This document shows positions 5,465-8,289 of a stretch of DNA of 8,289 nucleotides, piece by piece (the first letter of the stretch is position 1; every line of letters begins with the position of its first letter). This DNA comes from Candidatus Bathyarchaeota archaeon (lineage in GTDB: Archaea; Thermoproteota; Bathyarchaeia; Bathyarchaeales; Bathyarchaeaceae): positions 1-8,289 of the forward strand of contig QMYO01000057.1 of the NCBI GenBank assembly GCA_003662715.1. Direction: 5' to 3'. A program made the position numbers and the translations under genes. The notes beneath the pieces are model-generated. The model was not told the origin of the DNA. It saw only the letters and a program-made list of their open reading frames with translations, and did not search any database.

Positions 5465-6674
5465 TTAGAGCTATGAGAAGAGAGATTGTGGTTATGCTGT
5501 CTGCTAATGAGCTTTCAATGGGAATAACAAAGTTATCAGGGTTCCAGCCTCTTTTATAGGTAAATATAGCTACGGTATATGCGATAATGATCATGGTTGA
5601 GACAGCTAGCAGGTTTGTTGCTAAAAGTTGCATCATAAACTTCAGAGCATTAGACGTAATTGTTCCTTTTGCAAAGAAGGATGTTGCTGAGTATAATGTA
5701 AACATTAGTATAGAAGCCATCCATGCACCGCCTATTTTGGTTAAATGTTGTTTAATTGAGAAAAACGATGATTTGAGTGTGCCTAAGAAAAGTTTAGTCG
5801 TGGCAGTTGAGCCTACAATGGATCCTACATCGCCTACGGTGTCAATTAACGCTGGATAAACTACCATATATATTTCAGGTTTTTTACCAACAACCGCACG
5901 GACTTCGTTGAGGAAAGAACCTGTAACATTGACGATTATGGTTACAATTATTAGAACGCTGAAAAATTCCCTGATAGTTTTAACAAATTTTTCTTCTTTA
6001 GCGTCTTTAAATGAGATGTATAGTACAATGGATAAAAAGATGAGAGAAGTTAATCCAATTAAATGACTTCCTAAAGGGCTTAAAGAAAAGAAAATGTTCA
6101 ATTCTAGGATGTAGCATAAGGTGACGAGAATATCTGCTACAGTGGATATCACGGGATATATAGTAATGTCTGGATCTAAACCGTGTCTAAAAGACAGAGC
6201 TGAAACCGCTATTGTTATTGGAGATATGAATAAAATTGATAGACCCATGGTTGAAGTAACCACAGTGATTATTGAAACAGAATCTATGATGCTAGTTTTC
6301 CAGATGAACACGCCGAAAAGCGATGTTCCCAGTCCTACCACAATGCTGCTTACTAGGGTCAATGTGATAATTGCGTGAAACAATAAATAAAATTCCCTTG
6401 TGTTTTGGGTGTAGCTTGGTTTAATCATTCCTAAGTGTAGGCCTGTGCTAAGTCGACCGCTGAACAGTCCACCTATGACGCCTCTGATGCTTAAAATTCC
6501 TGGGAAAAGGGCGAGAGCCCATAATGGGGCTTTAGTGAATACATCAAAGTATATGGCTACGAAGGTTCCAGCTAAGATGCCGCCTAAATTGAAGGACAGC
6601 GATAGTAAGGACTGACCTAAGCTTGCAATTAGCCCGCTTATCGAAGTTCGAACAGTCATCACTGCCGCTTCCAT
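5451..6674 (-). CDS. MgtE/SLC41-type divalent cation transporter, two-repeat archaeal form
   Basis: Integral membrane protein of 407 residues, predicted to carry Mg2+ or a related divalent cation across the cytoplasmic membrane. It contains two tandem MgtE transmembrane domains. Repeat 1 has FPGILSIRG...RLSTGLHLG (57-82) and GLDPD...PVISTVAD (165-181). Repeat 2 has YPALIDTVGD...ATTKLFLG (273-298) and GWNPD...PIESSLAD (376-392). Asp181 and Asp392 occupy the place of the pore aspartate of bacterial MgtE. A hydrophilic linker DAKEEKFVKTIREF (224-237) separates the halves. About ten hydrophobic segments are visible. The cytoplasmic MgtE-N and CBS sensor domains of bacterial MgtE are absent, as in SLC41-like proteins. 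The ATG at 6674 is the first start after an in-frame TGA; a GAGG lies about 14 bases upstream. The leader holds a strongly folded element (6702-6775). The 3' end overlaps the integrase remnant by 14 bases. Confidence 0.9.
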   Translation of the reverse strand: MEAAVMTVRTSISGLIASLGQSLLSLSFNLGGILAGTFVAIYFDVFTKAPLWALALFPGILSIRGVIGGLFSGRLSTGLHLGMIKPSYTQNTREFYLLFHAIITLTLVSSIVVGLGTSLFGVFIWKTSIIDSVSIITVVTSTMGLSILFISPITIAVSALSFRHGLDPDITIYPVISTVADILVTLCYILELNIFFSLSPLGSHLIGLTSLIFLSIVLYISFKDAKEEKFVKTIREFFSVLIIVTIIVNVTGSFLNEVRAVVGKKPEIYMVVYPALIDTVGDVGSIVGSTATTKLFLGTLKSSFFSIKQHLTKIGGAWMASILMFTLYSATSFFAKGTITSNALKFMMQLLATNLLAVSTMIIIAYTVAIFTYKRGWNPDNFVIPIESSLADSITTISLLIALNAIS

Positions 6675-6701
6675 CCATTTGATGTCGCCTCATCATTGAA
6701 C

Positions 6702-6775
6702 ATTGCATCTTAGCCATGGACACGGAGTCCGCTGATATGCAGACTCGTCTGACGCTAACACGCCCATCATGCAAT
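6702..6775 (-). ncRNA. Candidate structured leader RNA (pseudoknotted) of mgtE
   Basis: On the minus strand, ending 27 bases before the mgtE ATG. P1: ATTGCAT (6775-6769) with ATGCAAT (6708-6702), 7 bp. P2: ATGGGCGTG (6767-6759) with CGTGTCCAT (6724-6716), 9 bp including three G-U. P3: GAGTCTGC (6746-6739) with GCGGACTC (6732-6725), 8 bp including one G-U, loop ATATCA, stacked directly on P2. The 12-nt bulge between P2 and P3 begins TTAGC (6758-6754), which is exactly complementary to GCTAA (6714-6710) in the segment between P2 and P1, giving a 5-bp H-type pseudoknot. All four wobble pairs would be A-C mismatches on the opposite strand. It resembles a riboswitch aptamer in size and topology. 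I do not recognise it as the fluoride, M-box or other class I can recall. Ligand and mechanism are unknown. Confidence 0.65.
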
Positions 6776-6895
6776 TTTGTTTTCCTCAACTGTGCTTGAA
6801 GTTTATGAGCAAAGCTTTCTTAAAGGCATTTTGCTACTGTTCGGGTATTATTGAAGAAGAACAATAGAAGTTTGCTCGGATTCTCTTTTTTGAAC

Positions 6896-6907
6896 AAAAT
6901 TTTTAAC
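6896..6907 (+). promoter_or_regulatory. Probable TATA box of the nucleotidyltransferase gene
   Basis: AAAATTTTTAAC lies about 45 bases before the TTG start. A transcription start near 6927 would leave the GGAG at 6935-6938 inside a short leader. Confidence 0.35.
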
Positions 6908-6948
6908 ATGAACGCCGCCAACAATACCATTACTGGAGCGATGTTTAA

Positions 6949-8043
6949 TTGAAAGCAGTTATTTTGGCTGGAGGATTCGGAACGAGGTTGCGACCGCTCA
7001 GTTGCACGAGACCGAAGCTTCTTTTTCCAGTTGGCAATAAGCCTTTGTTAGATTGGAAACTGGAGAGACTGGCTAAGAGTGGTATAAAAGAGGTTATATT
7101 GGCTGTAAATTATATGGCTGAAGCTTTCATCCAACGCTACGGAGATTCAGCGTATGGAATGAAGCTTTTCTATTCTAGGGAGGAGAAGCCTCTACGAACA
7201 GGTGGACCCATCAAAAACGCTGAGGAATTAATTGGGCGAGAGGAAATTTTTCTTGTCTTAAACGGGGACATTCTCACCAATCTTGATTACTCGAAACTCG
7301 TGAAAGAGCACCGAGAAAAAGATGCGACAGCAACAATAGCTCTCTACCATGTTGAGGACCCTAGTCGTTATGGAGTGGCGGAGTTAACTGAGAAAAATCG
7401 TGTTGTGCGGTTCGTGGAAAAGCCAGTTCGTGAGAAAGCGCCCAGCAACTTGATAAATGCGGGAGTTTACGTTTTAGAGCCTGAGATATTTGATTATATC
7501 CCAAAGGGTCAACCAGTTTCAATTGAGCGCGAGGTTTTCCCAAAATTGGCGGACGAACAGAAACTTTATGGATATCCTTTCGAGGGATTGTGGACGGATA
7601 TTGGAAAGCCGGAAGATTATTTGAAGGCAAACGAGCTTTTGCTGGACGTAGAAATCAAAAAGAGCCTGTTGGGAAGGTGTGCCCGTTTAGGGAGTGGCGT
7701 GAAAATCAAAGACCCAATAGTGATTGGGGAAAAGGCGGTCATTGGAGAAAAATCAAAGATAGGTCCATACGTAGCTATTGGGGAACATGTTATTTTAGGC
7801 AAAGAAGTTCATGTGCAGAATTCAGTGATTTTCAGCGGAGCAGTAATTTCAGATTTCACAACTGTGAAGAACTCAATCATCGGTGAAGACGTAACCGTTG
7901 GTAGTAGGGTGAAAATTGGGCAAGGATGTATAATTGGCGACCACGCAGTTATTAGAGATAACGTCACTCTCGCTCGAGATGTTACGGTTTGTCCTTCAAA
8001 AGAGGTTACTGAAAGCGTGCTCACACCCAAATGTTTAATGTAA
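6949..8043 (+). CDS. Sugar-1-phosphate nucleotidyltransferase with left-handed beta-helix domain
   Basis: A cytosolic enzyme that joins a sugar 1-phosphate to a nucleoside triphosphate to make an NDP-sugar and pyrophosphate. The 364-residue protein has an N-terminal nucleotidyltransferase domain (1 to about 230) with the signature LAGGFGTRLRPL...RPKLLFPVGNKPLL (6-34, including Lys23), the metal-site NGD (105-107), YGVAEL (141-146), VEKP (156-159), INAGVYVL (169-176) and WTDIGKPEDY (215-224). A C-terminal hexapeptide beta-helix (about 237-348) has repeated I-G-x-x-x-x-I/V units. The overall type is that of GDP-mannose pyrophosphorylase/GCD1-like archaeal enzymes; the exact sugar and nucleotide cannot be fixed from sequence. 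No acetyltransferase activity can be claimed. The start is TTG at 6949, giving the family-typical MKAVILAGG, with GGAG at 6935-6938 ten bases upstream; the nearby ATG at 6941 is out of frame and stops after three codons. A nucleotide-sugar dehydrogenase follows, suggesting a surface glycan or protein glycosylation locus. Confidence 0.93.
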   Translation: MKAVILAGGFGTRLRPLSCTRPKLLFPVGNKPLLDWKLERLAKSGIKEVILAVNYMAEAFIQRYGDSAYGMKLFYSREEKPLRTGGPIKNAEELIGREEIFLVLNGDILTNLDYSKLVKEHREKDATATIALYHVEDPSRYGVAELTEKNRVVRFVEKPVREKAPSNLINAGVYVLEPEIFDYIPKGQPVSIEREVFPKLADEQKLYGYPFEGLWTDIGKPEDYLKANELLLDVEIKKSLLGRCARLGSGVKIKDPIVIGEKAVIGEKSKIGPYVAIGEHVILGKEVHVQNSVIFSGAVISDFTTVKNSIIGEDVTVGSRVKIGQGCIIGDHAVIRDNVTLARDVTVCPSKEVTESVLTPKCLM

Positions 8044-8051
8044 ATCGATTT

Positions 8052-8063
8052 TCAGCTTTTTTT
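8052..8063 (+). terminator. T-run terminator after the nucleotidyltransferase gene
   Basis: A seven-T run (8057-8063) sits 13 bases after the stop codon, with no hairpin before it. This is the usual form of intrinsic termination in archaea. Confidence 0.5.
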
Positions 8064-8155
8064 AAAGTCTATCTTTGCTTCATCACATAAATTATTATAC
8101 GAATTATACGCAAAAATACCGTTACCAACAAAATCTGAGAAGGGAGTTAGAGTCA

Positions 8156-8289
8156 ATGTCCACGGCAATGACGCTTGAGAAGAGCAGGATAAACACTCCT
8201 AAAAAACGCGGAAAATACACGGTCTGCGTTGTAGGATGTGGACGAAGAGGATTACCCCACGCCTGCCTCTTCGCTGAAGCGGGATTCAA
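8156..8289 (+). CDS. Nucleotide-sugar dehydrogenase, N-terminal part (cut by window end)
   Basis: Start of a UDP-glucose/GDP-mannose dehydrogenase family protein, which oxidises the C6 hydroxyl of an NDP-hexose to a carboxylate using NAD+. Only 44 complete codons are in the window. After a basic N-terminal extension (about 1-20, MSTAMTLEKSRINTPKKRGK), the Rossmann strand and dinucleotide loop are clear: YTVCVVGCGRRGLPHA (21-36, GxGxxG at 27-32) followed by CLFAEAGF, typical of the WecC/UgdH family. The ATG at 8156 has GGGAG at 8142-8146, nine bases upstream; a second in-frame ATG lies four codons on. It follows the nucleotidyltransferase by 112 bases with an apparent T-run between, so it may be separately transcribed. 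The substrate is unknown. Confidence 0.85.
   Translation, partial: MSTAMTLEKSRINTPKKRGKYTVCVVGCGRRGLPHACLFAEAGF

Noticed and set aside
6640..6697. C-box-like ATGATGA and GTGATGA sequences suggesting a C/D box guide RNA on the minus strand
   Set aside because: No properly placed D or D' (CTGA) boxes and no terminal stem; the sequences fall at and inside the mgtE start.
6702..6775. Interpretation of the mgtE leader fold as an H/ACA guide RNA or a tRNA-like gene
   Set aside because: There is no ACA after the closing stem, no typical pseudouridylation pocket, and no T-arm or anticodon arm despite the 7-bp closing stem.
6544..6789. An 81-codon minus-strand frame overlapping the start of mgtE
   Set aside because: Its composition is odd (rich in Cys, Met, Arg and Ser with no motif), it has no clear ribosome-binding site, and its first half is the structured leader element, which explains the sequence better.
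6687..6827. Possible pairing of GCCTT (6827-6823) with the GAGGC ribosome-binding region of mgtE (6691-6687) as an expression switch
   Set aside because: Only five pairs including one G-U across more than 130 bases; this is expected by chance.

Overview
The window looks archaeal, most likely an uncultured mesophilic or moderately thermophilic TACK lineage such as Candidatus Bathyarchaeia. The lineage is inferred from overall protein character; no ribosomal marker is present. Supporting signs are an intron-bearing tRNA with a bulge-helix-bulge splice site, GGTGAT-type Shine-Dalgarno sequences (matching an archaeal 16S 3' end), TATA-like promoter boxes, an archaeal/eukaryal-style arginyl-tRNA synthetase, a stand-alone 3'-phosphoesterase, an AmmeMemoRadiSam radical SAM enzyme and a two-repeat archaeal MgtE/SLC41 transporter.

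Layout: deoC (+, 57-728) converges on argS (-, 755-2689). Upstream of argS on the same strand is a LigD-type 3'-phosphoesterase gene (-, 2856-3314). It is divergent from a 49-residue gene (+, 3412-3561), which in turn converges on amrS (-, 3580-4608). Next on the minus strand come tRNA-Arg(CCG), with a 29-nt intron at the non-canonical position 29/30 (4677-4784), and a small winged-helix protein (4812-5075). Divergent from the latter is tRNA-Ile(GAU) (+, 5183-5257). Immediately 3' of tRNA-Ile are a degenerate tandem copy of its own 3' end, an A/T-rich hairpin, and a 53-codon fragment (-, 5303-5464) that looks like the C-terminal end, including the catalytic tyrosine, of an archaeal tyrosine integrase. 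This reads as the scar of an integrated element. The fragment overlaps the end of an mgtE-like cation transporter gene (-, 5451-6674). Divergent from mgtE is a sugar-1-phosphate nucleotidyltransferase (+, 6949-8043), followed by the start of a nucleotide-sugar dehydrogenase (+, 8156 onward, cut by the window end). Those two suggest the beginning of a surface-polysaccharide or glycosylation locus.

The most notable observation is in the mgtE leader. A 74-nt segment (6702-6775, minus strand) can fold into three stems (7, 9 and 8 bp), plus a 5-bp pseudoknot between the internal bulge and the loop 3' of stem 2. Four pairs are G-U wobbles on the mgtE-sense strand and would be A-C mismatches on the other strand, so the structure favours the transcript that reads into mgtE. 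I cannot match it to a known riboswitch class. The transporter lacks the cytoplasmic N and CBS domains that sense Mg2+ in bacterial MgtE, which makes an RNA-level sensor an attractive hypothesis.

The remaining genes are unlinked housekeeping functions (nucleoside catabolism, translation, end-healing DNA repair, an orphan radical SAM system). No CRISPR array, insertion sequence, rRNA or plasmid origin was seen.
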